Shown: one piece after another, positions 34,820-43,004 of the stretch
Layout of the letters: every line of letters begins with the position of its first letter
How positions within the stretch are numbered: the stretch's first letter is position 1
NCBI GenBank assembly: GCA_003243975.1
Contig: QHBJ01000027.1
Location: 1-44,014, forward strand
Direction: 5' to 3'
Length of the DNA: 44,014 nucleotides
Source: Candidatus Meridianibacter frigidus
Lineage (GTDB): Bacteria; Vulcanimicrobiota; Vulcanimicrobiia; Vulcanimicrobiales; Vulcanimicrobiaceae
Position numbers and translations under genes: made by a program
The notes under the pieces: model-generated
What the model saw: only the letters and a program-made list of their open reading frames with translations
What the model was told of the DNA's origin: nothing
The model's database searches: none

Positions 34820-36430
34820 ATGACACGACAGGCCCAGGTCGGCATCTTTGCAATCCTCGCGCTGCTCCTGCTGTTCGGGGTTTTCTTCGTGATCACCGAC
34901 TTTGCGACGCGCCACACCGGCTATCGGGTCGGCATCCATTTCAACTCAGCAGCCGGCTTGCACTCGGGCGCCCTCGTGTACTTTAGCGGCGTTACCGTCG
35001 GCACGGTCGATTCGATTGCGCTCCTGGGCGATAACACCGTAGACGTCATCTTGGCGATCAACCGAGACGTCGACATCCCGCGCGACTCCAAATTTCTGAT
35101 TCAAGCGCCCCTGACGGGAGATCCGAGTTTGGTGATCGTGCCGCCATTGCCGAAGGCACGGCCGGTCGGCATGCTTGGACCCACGCCAGCGCCCGCGGCC
35201 GTTCCTGTTTTGGAACGGCGCGTGTTGCCGGTGGAAGAGCAACCGCAAGGGACGAACACCGCCACCATTGCCGATCTGCTCGAACAGGGTCAAGGCGAGG
35301 TCAAACGGCTCGATTCGATGCTCGCAGAACTCTCACGCCGCGAACCGGCGCTACTCAACACCATGCAATCCGCTCTGACCAACGCCAACGACTTAACGAT
35401 CACGGCCAATCGGTCGGTCCAGCAGCTTTCGGCGCAGGCGCTTCAGATCGCCGACACCATGCAGACTAGTTTGGGTCAAGCCAGCGCGAACGTTGTGGCG
35501 TTAACCGGCACGTTGAATTCAACCGTTTCCTCCAATTCCGGTAAAGTGGACGCGTTACTGACCACACTCAACCATACGGCCACATCGCTCAATTCGTCGG
35601 TCGATTCGCTCAAGACCTTAGCCACCAACCCCACGCTCAAACAGAATATCGTTGCAACCACGCAAAACATCGCGGATACGACCAAGACCATCGCGTATCT
35701 CACCAATGATCTGCGCCAAATTACGGGCAATCCGCAAACCCAAGGTCAGTTGCGCGACACGGTGGCGCAAATCGATGCCGCGTCGCAGAAAGCAAACTCC
35801 TTGCTCGCCAGTCTCGGCGGCACCAGCAGCGTTCCCGGCATAGACGCAAATGCGACACCGTATCCGGTCATCTATCCGCCGGGCAAGCCGGGCGCTCCCT
35901 ATCCCAGCGCGGCTCCCATCCCGCCATCCAAGGGCACGACGGCGAGCAACGTGCCGGGAAACTTCAAGAACAAACTCGGTAGTCTGGTGAAGAATCTCTA
36001 CGCAGTGCAAATTCGCGTCGGGGAACTGAACCCCGAGAGCGTGCGCACCGGGAACCTCAACCCGCTGCTGTCGGCGGATCGTGGCCCGCAAACGGATTTT
36101 AACGTCATCCTGCTGCCCAAAGGTAACACCAGTTTCATGGCTGGGGTCAACGACATCGGGGCGCGAACGACGTACAACCTAGCGGCAATCGGCAGTTTGG
36201 GAAATGGCATTCGCGTGGGCGGGGGCATTCTCTATTCGCGTTTGGGAGTGCTCGGCTCGTTCGAGCACAACCATCTTGGGCTCGAAGGACGGCTCTACGA
36301 TCTGCGCCGGCCGACGCTGGACGCCTATCTCAATGCCGATGTGGCACCGTCGGCGCGTTTATTCTTTGGTGAACGCGACGTGACGCGCGCCGTGCGTCGT
36401 ACGGTTTTTGGATTGCAGTTGCAGTTCTAA
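34820..36430 (+). CDS. mlaD: MCE/MlaD-family protein with barrel-like C-terminus
   Basis: MCE proteins form the periplasmic ring or tunnel through which lipids pass. The 536-residue protein has a transmembrane anchor (about 7-28), one MCE domain (about 35-115: GIHFNSAAGLHSGALVYFSG, VGTVDSIAL), a long Ser/Thr/Asn-rich helical part (about 135-325) and a Pro-rich linker (about 330-375). From about 385 the pattern changes to short amphipathic strands with turns (FNVILLPKGNTSFMAGVNDI, IRVGGGILYSRLGVLGSF) and ends GLQLQF with a terminal aromatic, like an outer-membrane beta-barrel. It may thus span from inner to outer membrane by itself. The start is ATG at 34820. Confidence 0.88.
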   Translation: MTRQAQVGIFAILALLLLFGVFFVITDFATRHTGYRVGIHFNSAAGLHSGALVYFSGVTVGTVDSIALLGDNTVDVILAINRDVDIPRDSKFLIQAPLTGDPSLVIVPPLPKARPVGMLGPTPAPAAVPVLERRVLPVEEQPQGTNTATIADLLEQGQGEVKRLDSMLAELSRREPALLNTMQSALTNANDLTITANRSVQQLSAQALQIADTMQTSLGQASANVVALTGTLNSTVSSNSGKVDALLTTLNHTATSLNSSVDSLKTLATNPTLKQNIVATTQNIADTTKTIAYLTNDLRQITGNPQTQGQLRDTVAQIDAASQKANSLLASLGGTSSVPGIDANATPYPVIYPPGKPGAPYPSAAPIPPSKGTTASNVPGNFKNKLGSLVKNLYAVQIRVGELNPESVRTGNLNPLLSADRGPQTDFNVILLPKGNTSFMAGVNDIGARTTYNLAAIGSLGNGIRVGGGILYSRLGVLGSFEHNHLGLEGRLYDLRRPTLDAYLNADVAPSARLFFGERDVTRAVRRTVFGLQLQF

Positions 36431-36443
36431 ACGCACCAAACAC

Positions 36444-37391
36444 ATGAGCTCCAGCTCTCCTCCAAGGGTCGGCATAATCGGGGCCGGAGCCATGGGCACG
36501 CTCTTTGGTTACCACCTAGCTAGTCGCTGCACGGTAACGATGATGGACCGCAATACGGCGGTACTCGACGCGATTGCGCACAGCGGCCTTTCCATAAACG
36601 ACGGTGAGTCGCAAGCGGTCGCTACTTCTCGCTCCTCCTCTGCGCTGTATAACTCGTCGGTATTGTTTCTGTTCGTTAAGGCCGTGGATACGCTACAGGC
36701 ACTGCGCCCATTTGCAGGAGAACTCAATCCTTCAACGCCCGTGGTGTCGTTGCAAAACGGGGTTGGCAACGAAGATGCAATCAAGACCGCGCTGGGCGGT
36801 GCCGTCCCCGTTGTGCTGGGCATAACGACCGAGTCCGCCTTTAGTCTCTCGGCCGGGCACGTACGCAACTCGAAGAGCGGGGCAACCATTTTAGGCTCCG
36901 GAGGCGCCTCGCCCGAAACCTCGCGCTGGGTCGCCGAACTGCTTTCCACCAGTGGATTACAAACCTCGGTGGTCTACGACATCCGGCCGCACTTATGGGG
37001 GAAACTTGTCGCCAACGCCGCGATCAATGCCGTGAGCGCACTTCTCGATTGCGAGGTAGGCGCGATTCCCGCCAACTCGGACGCAGCACGGCTCTCCCAA
37101 GCGATTGCACGCGAGGCGGCGCAAGTGGCCGCGGCCCTGCATATTAATCTGCCGTTCTCGGATCCGTGGTCGTACATAACCGAGATCATCGCGATCGGGG
37201 CCGCCGACAAGAGTTCGATGGCTCTTGATTTAGAGTCCGGGCACCGCTCCGAAATCGACCACATAAACGGGGCGGTCCTGGCGGCCGGACGCCGGGTCGG
37301 CATACCGACACCATACAACGAGGCGGTCGCGCGTTTGATCAAGGCCAAGGAGACGCTCCGCCACGCTGCGTTCGCTACATCTGCGGGGTGA
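36444..37391 (+). CDS. panE: Ketopantoate reductase family protein
   Basis: PanE reduces 2-dehydropantoate to pantoate with NADPH for coenzyme A synthesis. ATG 36444 gives MSSSSPPRVGIIGAGAMG, with the Rossmann motif GAGAMG at 13-18; earlier starts would add residues from the overlap with mlaD. FLFVKAVDT and VSLQNGVGNED are usual, HLWGKLVANAAINAVSALL holds the catalytic lysine and LDLESGHRSEIDHINGAVL the substrate site. The length is 315 residues. Other reductases of this family act on other substrates, so the exact reaction is likely but not certain. It overlaps the convergent lipoprotein gene by 17 bp. Confidence 0.88.
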   Translation: MSSSSPPRVGIIGAGAMGTLFGYHLASRCTVTMMDRNTAVLDAIAHSGLSINDGESQAVATSRSSSALYNSSVLFLFVKAVDTLQALRPFAGELNPSTPVVSLQNGVGNEDAIKTALGGAVPVVLGITTESAFSLSAGHVRNSKSGATILGSGGASPETSRWVAELLSTSGLQTSVVYDIRPHLWGKLVANAAINAVSALLDCEVGAIPANSDAARLSQAIAREAAQVAAALHINLPFSDPWSYITEIIAIGAADKSSMALDLESGHRSEIDHINGAVLAAGRRVGIPTPYNEAVARLIKAKETLRHAAFATSAG

Positions 37392-38139
37392 GCTTGAGCA
37401 ACCGGATGTCTCCGTCGAGCACGTGAACGACGATGGACCGGGCGCCACCACCGTTGATCGGCGCAGCGATGGTCTCCGAGTTCCCATTGGATGTGCCGCG
37501 TAGTTCGAAGTCCGTAAAGATGGTTCCGCGGCCGGTATGTAAGCGCACGTGTGCGCGCGCTTGCGCCGGCACGTACACCTCGACATTTCCGCGCACGGCC
37601 GAGAATGCGAGCGTGCCCGGCCATTGTGCATCGCCGAAAGTGGCTGAAATATTCCCGCTGCCGGTCGAGGCTTGCGCGTAGCCGGGAACTTGAATCTTGA
37701 TGTCCCCTTCCTGATTGACGGCCTCAATCGAACCGTCGATATCTGAGACATGAAGCGTCCCGTGGCTTGTTTCGATGATTGCGCGCACGCCGTGCGGCAC
37801 GCGAACGATGTAGTCTGCGCGTACGTCGGCCGAAGGCGGGCAGGCTGCGGTCTGCGGCGCTGCGCGGCGCTCTGGGCAGACGGTAAGAACCTTTTTCTTG
37901 GCGTTCCATCGAATGCGCGTTTGGACGTCCGGTTGCGTCGTCGTTTCGGTCACCGTGTATTGGTCCCGCGCTTGGCCGAAGGCCGGCGGATATGCTTCAA
38001 CGTTCCCGTTGCTGTTCATCACGACCATGGTCCCGCCGGTGAGCTTCCCGGTTTGAATGCTGGCCGGCTTATCGCCGCAGGCGGCCGTGAGAAGAAGGAG
38101 GAGCGCGCCCGAAAGTCCTTTGGAAGCTTGGCGGAACAC
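37375..38139 (-). CDS. DUF4097-like beta-helix lipoprotein
   Basis: The 254-residue protein has a lipoprotein signal (LLLLLTAAC, lipidated Cys21), so it should be membrane-anchored outside the cytoplasm. From about 110 the sequence is a series of short beta rungs with Gly/Asn turns (GTLHVSDIDGSIEAVNQEGD, GSGNISATFGD, FSAVRGNVEVYVP), the DUF4097/putative-adhesin pattern. Three cysteines beyond the lipid site occur near 88-99. The function is unknown. GTG 38139 shares a base with the xerC stop (TAGTG), so it is coupled to the recombinase gene, an unusual pairing. Confidence 0.75.
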   Translation of the reverse strand: MFRQASKGLSGALLLLLTAACGDKPASIQTGKLTGGTMVVMNSNGNVEAYPPAFGQARDQYTVTETTTQPDVQTRIRWNAKKKVLTVCPERRAAPQTAACPPSADVRADYIVRVPHGVRAIIETSHGTLHVSDIDGSIEAVNQEGDIKIQVPGYAQASTGSGNISATFGDAQWPGTLAFSAVRGNVEVYVPAQARAHVRLHTGRGTIFTDFELRGTSNGNSETIAAPINGGGARSIVVHVLDGDIRLLKLTPQM

Positions 38140-39197
38140 TACGGACGTTTGCCTGACCGCGCGCGCGATACCGCATCGTCGGCCCGGTCACGGGGATGGT
38201 GCTGGTCGTAGCTGCGGCGTACGTGATCCATTGTCATTTTTGCATAGATTTGCGTGGTCTGAACGCTTTCGTGCCCCAGAAACTCTTTGATGGTCATCAG
38301 ATCGACACCGCTCTTATGAAGATGGGTAGCAACCGAGTGGCGCATCGTGTGCGGCGTGATCTTGCCTTCCAGACCGCTGATGCGCACGTAAGCTGAAAAA
38401 ACGCGGCCGATCTGCTGGTAGCTTAGCCGCCGGCCCTGTTTGCTTACGAAAAGCGCCCCATCTTTACAGCGGGGTCGAACTTTTAGGTAGGATTGCAGCG
38501 CGTCGGCTGTTGCACGGTTAAAGAACGTAAGCCGCTCCTTGTTGCCCTTGCCGATAACCCGAATGGTTTGGCTTTCAAAGTTCACGTCAGTCGCGTTGAT
38601 CGCAACGAGCTCCGCACGCCGCATTCCGCTGGCGTATAGCAGCTCCAGAATCGCAATGTCGCGGCGCCAGCGCAACTCAGGTTCGCCGGCGGGTGGTCGC
38701 GTACCGATAAGTTTCAGAACGTCCGCGACCTCCAGCGCCTTAGGTAGTCGCATCGGAAGTTTAATGTTTGGAATATCAAGCGCCGGGTTGTCGGCACGCC
38801 GGCCCTCGCGCTTGAGGAAGGCAAAAAAGCGCCGCAGAACCGCCAGCTTGCGGCGAATGCCTGCCGCGCTGTACTGCATGCGCCCCAGCTGCATGACGAA
38901 CTGCCGCACGGATGAGGCGGTTGCCTCGACAAGCACGGTCCCGAAGGGGCCCCGATAGGGTTCGCCATCGGCACTCGTGTGAGGGCGTCCTTGCAGATAA
39001 GCGCCGAATACCTCGACATCGCGCGCGTACTCCGTTGCCGTGCGGGGCGCACGCTTCAATTCCAGCTCCAGGTACTGAAAGAAATCTACGACGAGCGGAT
39101 CCTGCGGGCGCGAATCGTGGCAGCGCGCATCCGGCTTGCCGGTGTAGCGGTTGATTTCGCGGTCAGGCGACGCCTCGGGCCGGGCGCGTTTCGGCAA
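38139..39197 (-). CDS. xerC: XerC/XerD-type tyrosine recombinase
   Basis: Xer recombinases resolve chromosome dimers at dif. The 352-residue protein has a SAM-like DNA-binding domain (about 35-135: FFQYLELELKRAPRTATEYA) and the full catalytic set: Arg193 (GMRRAEL), Lys217 (GKGNKER), His283 and Arg286 (HTMRH), His309 (LGHESV) and Tyr318 (TTQIYAKM). It is about 50 residues longer than usual XerC/D because of a polar N-terminal tail and a basic C-terminal tail. TTG 39197 is preceded by GGAAGAGGGAG; an internal start near residue 35 cannot be excluded. An 11-bp inverted repeat lies 17-48 bases upstream. Whether it is the housekeeping Xer protein or an element integrase cannot be settled here. Confidence 0.88.
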   Translation of the reverse strand: MPKRARPEASPDREINRYTGKPDARCHDSRPQDPLVVDFFQYLELELKRAPRTATEYARDVEVFGAYLQGRPHTSADGEPYRGPFGTVLVEATASSVRQFVMQLGRMQYSAAGIRRKLAVLRRFFAFLKREGRRADNPALDIPNIKLPMRLPKALEVADVLKLIGTRPPAGEPELRWRRDIAILELLYASGMRRAELVAINATDVNFESQTIRVIGKGNKERLTFFNRATADALQSYLKVRPRCKDGALFVSKQGRRLSYQQIGRVFSAYVRISGLEGKITPHTMRHSVATHLHKSGVDLMTIKEFLGHESVQTTQIYAKMTMDHVRRSYDQHHPRDRADDAVSRARSGKRP

Positions 39198-39213
39198 ATT
39201 CTCCCTCTTCCTG

Positions 39214-39245
39214 TAATTAGCGCAAATATTGGTTTGTACTAATTA
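39214..39245. promoter_or_regulatory. Inverted repeat upstream of xerC
   Basis: TAATTAGCGCA (39214-39224) and TGTACTAATTA (39235-39245) are inverted repeats agreeing at 9 of 11 positions, separated by ten bases (AATATTGGTT). TAATTAGCG also occurs as a direct repeat at 39214 and 39240. The stretch is strikingly AT-rich against its surroundings and lies just before the xerC start. An operator for xerC or a recombinase-binding site is plausible; the ten-base spacer is longer than the six to eight of a standard dif. Confidence 0.5.
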
Positions 39246-39283
39246 GCGAGAAGCTCTAATGTTTCCTCTGGGTGCGCGCCTGT

Positions 39284-39712
39284 TCAGCTTACGTACGAAA
39301 CATTCACCGGGAAGCCGGCGGCCTCGGCCTGCTGCAGGACGCCGAAGACTTGGTCGAGTTCTTCCTCGATCGTGACGATTTCGCCGGCGGTGACGCCTAC
39401 GGGCGCGGCATTCTCCCAAAGAATGCGGCGGGCGGTTTGGAGTGCCGAGCGCAGGCGCTGCGGGGTGGCCTGCATGACGGGCCAATCCTCCATCGATATC
39501 GGCGGGACGATCCGCCACCCGTTGCCGGAGGTAATGCCGTCGTCGAAAAATGCGTGCGGGATGCTGGCCAGCATCTCGACCGACTCGCGCTCGGAGGCAC
39601 GCAGCGTCAGCCCCATCTCGGCCAGGCGTACGATGTAGCGAAAAAACGAGGTGTTGCCCACCGTGTAGGAGCCCGCGGGCGATTCCACGCTCACGTGGAC
39701 CTTATCGTTCAT
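39284..39712 (-). CDS. Uncharacterised 142-residue protein
   Basis: The soluble protein shows a beta-rich beginning (VHVSVESPAGSYTVGNTSFF), a middle with HAFFDDGITSGNGWRIVPPI and a helical C-terminal half (LRSALQTARRILWENA, IEEELDQVFGVLQQAEAAG). I recognise no family. ATG 39712 is preceded by AGAAGG, which overlaps the end of the dehydrogenase gene eight bases away, so the two are probably cotranscribed. A link to the dehydrogenase is conjecture. Confidence 0.6.
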   Translation of the reverse strand: MNDKVHVSVESPAGSYTVGNTSFFRYIVRLAEMGLTLRASERESVEMLASIPHAFFDDGITSGNGWRIVPPISMEDWPVMQATPQRLRSALQTARRILWENAAPVGVTAGEIVTIEEELDQVFGVLQQAEAAGFPVNVSYVS

Positions 39713-39720
39713 GGGCCCTT

Positions 39721-40821
39721 CTACTTCTGCAAAGCGAACGGAATTTCAAGTTCGCCCGCCAGTTTTTGCAGCCCGGCCCATACTTTGTGATGGACCGGCA
39801 CGCCGTTTTCTCGATGGTAGAACGTTTTTTCGTGCTCGATTTCGCCCGCGACGTAAATGCGCGTCTGCCCGGGTACTTTCGAGCTTTGCTTAAACGCGCG
39901 CAGCTCGCGATCCATATCTGCCTTGAACTCCGCAACGTCGCGAAATCCATCCACGCGGAACGCGCCGAACCAATGCGAGATGGCACCAGCCTCCGGTCCG
40001 CTGCTTGGGAGGGGCAGGATATTTCCAAACGCGCCACCGCTTAAAACGCCGCACAGGATATCCACCAGCATTCCAAGGCCGTAGCCCTTGTGACCACCAT
40101 GCTCCACTCCAAAACCGCCGAGCGGCAGGAGCGCGCCCTTTAGTGCTTCCGCCGGTTCGGTCGTCGGGTGCCCTTGCGCATCGATGGCCCAGCCGTCTTC
40201 GAGCGGCTTCTCCTTGCGCTGGTACACTTCAAGCTTTCCACGAGGCACCGTCGTCGTCGCAAAGTCCAGAACGAACGCAGGCTCCTTAGCGGTGGGGACG
40301 GCGAATGCAAGCGGATTTGTTCCGAGCATGATGTCCCGGCCGTACGTCGGCGCGCCGTAGCGAACAGAATTCGTTGAAGCCAGGCCGATCATATCGTGGT
40401 CGAGTGCGAGCATCGCGTAGTATCCGGCGATTCCAAAATGGTTCGAATTGCGCACGGCACCGAATGCGGCGCCCTGCGCGCGCGCCTTTTCGATGACCTT
40501 CTGCATCGCCATCTTGGCAACCGGGTGGCCCAGGCCATTATCGGCGTCGTACACGACGGACGTGCCGGTCTCGCGAACGATCCGGTAGGCGGGATTGGCG
40601 TTTAGCTTGCCCGCCCGAATCCGGCTCACGTAGTACGATTCCAAGCGCGCAACGCCATGCGATTCGATGCCCCGCAAATCCGATGCCACCAAGACTTCGG
40701 CGACGACACGTGAATCGTCCGGCGCAACGCCCACTGTTTTCAATACCGTTGCAACGAAGGTCTCAAGCTTCGGCTGCGTGCTAAGAACGTACTCGCTGGT
40801 TGCCAGTTCGGCCAAAAGCAT
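39721..40821 (-). CDS. LDH2-family malate/lactate/ureidoglycolate dehydrogenase
   Basis: LDH2-family enzymes are NAD(P)-dependent 2-hydroxyacid dehydrogenases with their own fold. The 366-residue protein shows the family motifs DLRGIESHGVARLESY (active-site histidine), RNSNHFGIAGYYA, LGTNPLAFAVP, VLDFATT and GGHKGYGLGMLVDILCGVLSG. The substrate cannot be told: malate, lactate, ureidoglycolate and sulfolactate enzymes share these. ATG 40821 stands only two bases after AGGAGG; the TTG at 40815, eight bases after it, may be the true start. The gene is divergent from a GlcF-like gene, which fits hydroxyacid metabolism. Confidence 0.88.
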   Translation of the reverse strand: MLLAELATSEYVLSTQPKLETFVATVLKTVGVAPDDSRVVAEVLVASDLRGIESHGVARLESYYVSRIRAGKLNANPAYRIVRETGTSVVYDADNGLGHPVAKMAMQKVIEKARAQGAAFGAVRNSNHFGIAGYYAMLALDHDMIGLASTNSVRYGAPTYGRDIMLGTNPLAFAVPTAKEPAFVLDFATTTVPRGKLEVYQRKEKPLEDGWAIDAQGHPTTEPAEALKGALLPLGGFGVEHGGHKGYGLGMLVDILCGVLSGGAFGNILPLPSSGPEAGAISHWFGAFRVDGFRDVAEFKADMDRELRAFKQSSKVPGQTRIYVAGEIEHEKTFYHRENGVPVHHKVWAGLQKLAGELEIPFALQK

Positions 40822-40889
40822 ATCCTCCTGCTGTGACTTCCTTCTCCCGGCAGAACTTCAAGTCATTGAAGGAGAAAGCGCTTCCTGAA

Positions 40890-42182
40890 ATGACCTCAGC
40901 CGGGGTGCGCGGCTATACCGAGCACGATGCGCCCGCAGATTCGATCTACAATCAATGCGTACGCTGCGGCTTGTGCCTGCCGAGCTGCCCAACCTATCTG
41001 GAAACGCTTACGGAAACTTCGGGTCCGCGCGGTCGCATTAGTCTGATCAAGGCCGTCGGCGAGGGCGAGCTCGATCTGCGGAGCGCGGGATTCGTGCATC
41101 AGATGTCCGAGTGCCTCGATTGCCGGGCGTGCGAGGCGGTTTGTCCATCGGGCGTTCACTACGGCCAGCTCGTCGAAACCGCTCGGGCCCAGCTTCAGCA
41201 AGCAGCTCCGGCGCGTAGCCCCGGCGCGCTCATGGCGCGCTATTTCGGCTTGCGGCTGCTCTTTTCACGCCTTGGCTTTCTACGCTTTGCAGCGCGGCTG
41301 CTGCGATTTTACCAACGCTCCGGTTTGCAAACCTTAGCGCGCCGCAGCGGCCTGCTGGGAGCGCTGGGCCTCTCGAAAATCGAGAGCGCCGCACCCCGCA
41401 TCTCCGAGCGGTTCTTCATCCCCGCCGGACAGCATTATACGGCATCCGCTTCGCGCATGTCGGTCATGCTGCATGCCGGATGCATCATGCAGGTTGCCTT
41501 TTCCGAGGTTCATGAGGCGACGGTCGAGATGCTGCAGCGAAGTAGGTGCAACGTGGTCGTACCCGCCGCTCAAGGTTGTTGCGGAGCTATCGCGGTGCAT
41601 GCCGGTGAAATTGATCTAGCTCGCGAACTCGCCAAACGCAACATCGAGACGTTTGAAAAATCGAGCGCCGACCTTTACGTGGTCAATGCTGCCGGTTGCG
41701 GATCCGCACTGAAAGAGTATGGCGAGCTATTCCACGATGATCCCGTTTGGGCGCGGCGAGGGCACGATTTTTCAGCCGAGGTGCGTGACATCTGCGAATT
41801 ACTCTGGGAAATAGGCATCCCTTCCCCAACTCGTGCAGTTATCGCGCGCGCAACCTATCAGGACGCATGTCACTTGGCCCATGCCCAGCGCATCACGGCG
41901 CAACCGCGCGCGTTGCTAGCCGGCATCTCCGGGCTCGAACTCATCGATCTGCCGGAAAGCTCGGTGTGTTGCGGCTCGGCCGGAATCTACAATCTCACCG
42001 AACCCGCGATGGCGGCTCGCCTGCAGAAAAGAAAGATCGACAACCTGCTCACCACTGGGGCGGACCTCGTGATAACCGCAAACCCCGGCTGCGCGATGCA
42101 ACTCCGCGCGGGCCTTAAGGCCGCCGGCAGCAGCATGCGGGTCGAGCACGTCGTGGAGGTTTTGAACCAGGCCTACGCCTAG
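40890..42182 (+). CDS. GlcF-like (Fe-S)-binding protein with CCG domains
   Basis: GlcF-type subunits pass electrons from a flavin hydroxyacid oxidase (glycolate or lactate) to the quinone pool. With ATG 40890 the protein has 430 residues. Two [4Fe-4S] motifs are complete: Cys23, 26, 29, 33 (CVRCGLCLPSCP) and Cys75, 78, 81, 85 (CLDCRACEAVCP). Two CCG domains follow (AAQGCCGAIAVHAG and SVCCGSAGIYN). GlcD and GlcE partners are not in the window. The start is uncertain: GTG 40833 would add 19 residues but lie 12 bases from the divergent ATG; AAGGAG stands 15 bases before 40890. Its TAG shares CTAG with the convergent STAS gene. Confidence 0.85.
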   Translation: MTSAGVRGYTEHDAPADSIYNQCVRCGLCLPSCPTYLETLTETSGPRGRISLIKAVGEGELDLRSAGFVHQMSECLDCRACEAVCPSGVHYGQLVETARAQLQQAAPARSPGALMARYFGLRLLFSRLGFLRFAARLLRFYQRSGLQTLARRSGLLGALGLSKIESAAPRISERFFIPAGQHYTASASRMSVMLHAGCIMQVAFSEVHEATVEMLQRSRCNVVVPAAQGCCGAIAVHAGEIDLARELAKRNIETFEKSSADLYVVNAAGCGSALKEYGELFHDDPVWARRGHDFSAEVRDICELLWEIGIPSPTRAVIARATYQDACHLAHAQRITAQPRALLAGISGLELIDLPESSVCCGSAGIYNLTEPAMAARLQKRKIDNLLTTGADLVITANPGCAMQLRAGLKAAGSSMRVEHVVEVLNQAYA

Positions 42183-42553
42183 ATTGTCTGCGCCAAGCGG
42201 TTGCGGTCCTCAAGGGCTTCGTCGAGCGTCGGATAGACGTTCAACACGCGGATCAGCCCGGTAATATCGAGCAGCCTCGCAATAGGTCCGGCATTGACGA
42301 CTAAGCGAACTCGACCGCCATTCTCCATTGCGCTCCGGTGCGCACCGACCAGCGCGCCTAGTCCGGTGGAATCCAGGAAGGCAACGCGCGACAACTCTAC
42401 GATGATCTCGCGCTTACCCTCTTCTACCGCTGCGAGCAACGCCGCGCGAACGCTCGGGGCCGTGGCTAGATCAAGCGCGCCCTGCAAGCGAAAGATAAGC
42501 GCTGCACCATTGTGTTCCGTCTTGATATCGATAGAGAGCTCGTCGTGAGCCAT
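42179..42553 (-). CDS. STAS-domain anti-anti-sigma-like protein
   Basis: The 124-residue protein is a STAS domain of the RsbV/SpoIIAA class; IVELSRVAFLDSTGLGALVG carries the phospho-acceptor site Asp61-Ser62. ATG 42553 gives MAHDELSIDIKTEHNG, a natural start; an upstream ATG at 42637 would add 28 residues of low-complexity basic sequence. No kinase or sigma factor is adjacent. It differs clearly from the STAS protein at 31632, so the two are old paralogues rather than a recent duplication. Confidence 0.82.
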   Translation of the reverse strand: MAHDELSIDIKTEHNGAALIFRLQGALDLATAPSVRAALLAAVEEGKREIIVELSRVAFLDSTGLGALVGAHRSAMENGGRVRLVVNAGPIARLLDITGLIRVLNVYPTLDEALEDRNRLAQTI

Positions 42554-42682
42554 AGCGGGACGTTCTAGGAGCGCATGCCCCGCGCCTCGCTGCGACCGCG
42601 CCGCCCGCGTTCCTGTTTGCGTTGAAAATGGTAACATAATGCCAACATTTCACCTTTCCAAAGAACGGAGAGAAGCGATCCT

Positions 42683-43000
42683 ATGGCAGCCCGTGCAAAA
42701 AAGTCGTCGTCCGGAGGACGGAAGAAGTCGACCGGGCGCAAGAAGTCAACGAGTGCGAAGAAATCGAGTGGCGCTCGCAAAGGTGGTCGCAAGAAAACCG
42801 GGCGGCGCAAGTACGGCAAGAAAGCGGGCAAGAAGGTCGAGCGCGCGATGCACGAGATGAAGCGCGAAAAACTGAAGTCAGGCCGGTCCGGAAAGCCCGT
42901 TAAGAGCCGCAAACAAGCCATCGCCATCGGGCTCTCGGAGGCACGCGAGGAAGGCGCTAAAGCTCCGAGCCGCAAGCGCGGCGGTCGCAAGAAATCGTAG
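42683..43000 (+). CDS. Very basic DUF6496-like / histone-like protein
   Basis: The 105-residue protein is extremely rich in Lys, Arg, Ser and Gly. Residues 1-45 are a low-complexity tail of KKS/RKK repeats resembling histone H1 tails. Residues 46-100 contain KKVERAMHEMKREKLKSGRS and KSRKQAIAIGLSEAREEGAK, which I recall as the DUF6496 domain found after such tails. DNA or RNA binding is likely from the charge, but no function is proven. The ATG 42683 is preceded by GGAGAGAAG. It is convergent with the glutamate dehydrogenase gene, four bases away. Confidence 0.8.
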   Translation: MAARAKKSSSGGRKKSTGRKKSTSAKKSSGARKGGRKKTGRRKYGKKAGKKVERAMHEMKREKLKSGRSGKPVKSRKQAIAIGLSEAREEGAKAPSRKRGGRKKS

Positions 43001-43004
43001 CGAT

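Noticed and set aside
39214-39245. Standard dif site
   Set aside because: The spacer is ten bases rather than six to eight, and the arms do not match known dif arm consensus; kept only as an inverted repeat of unknown role.
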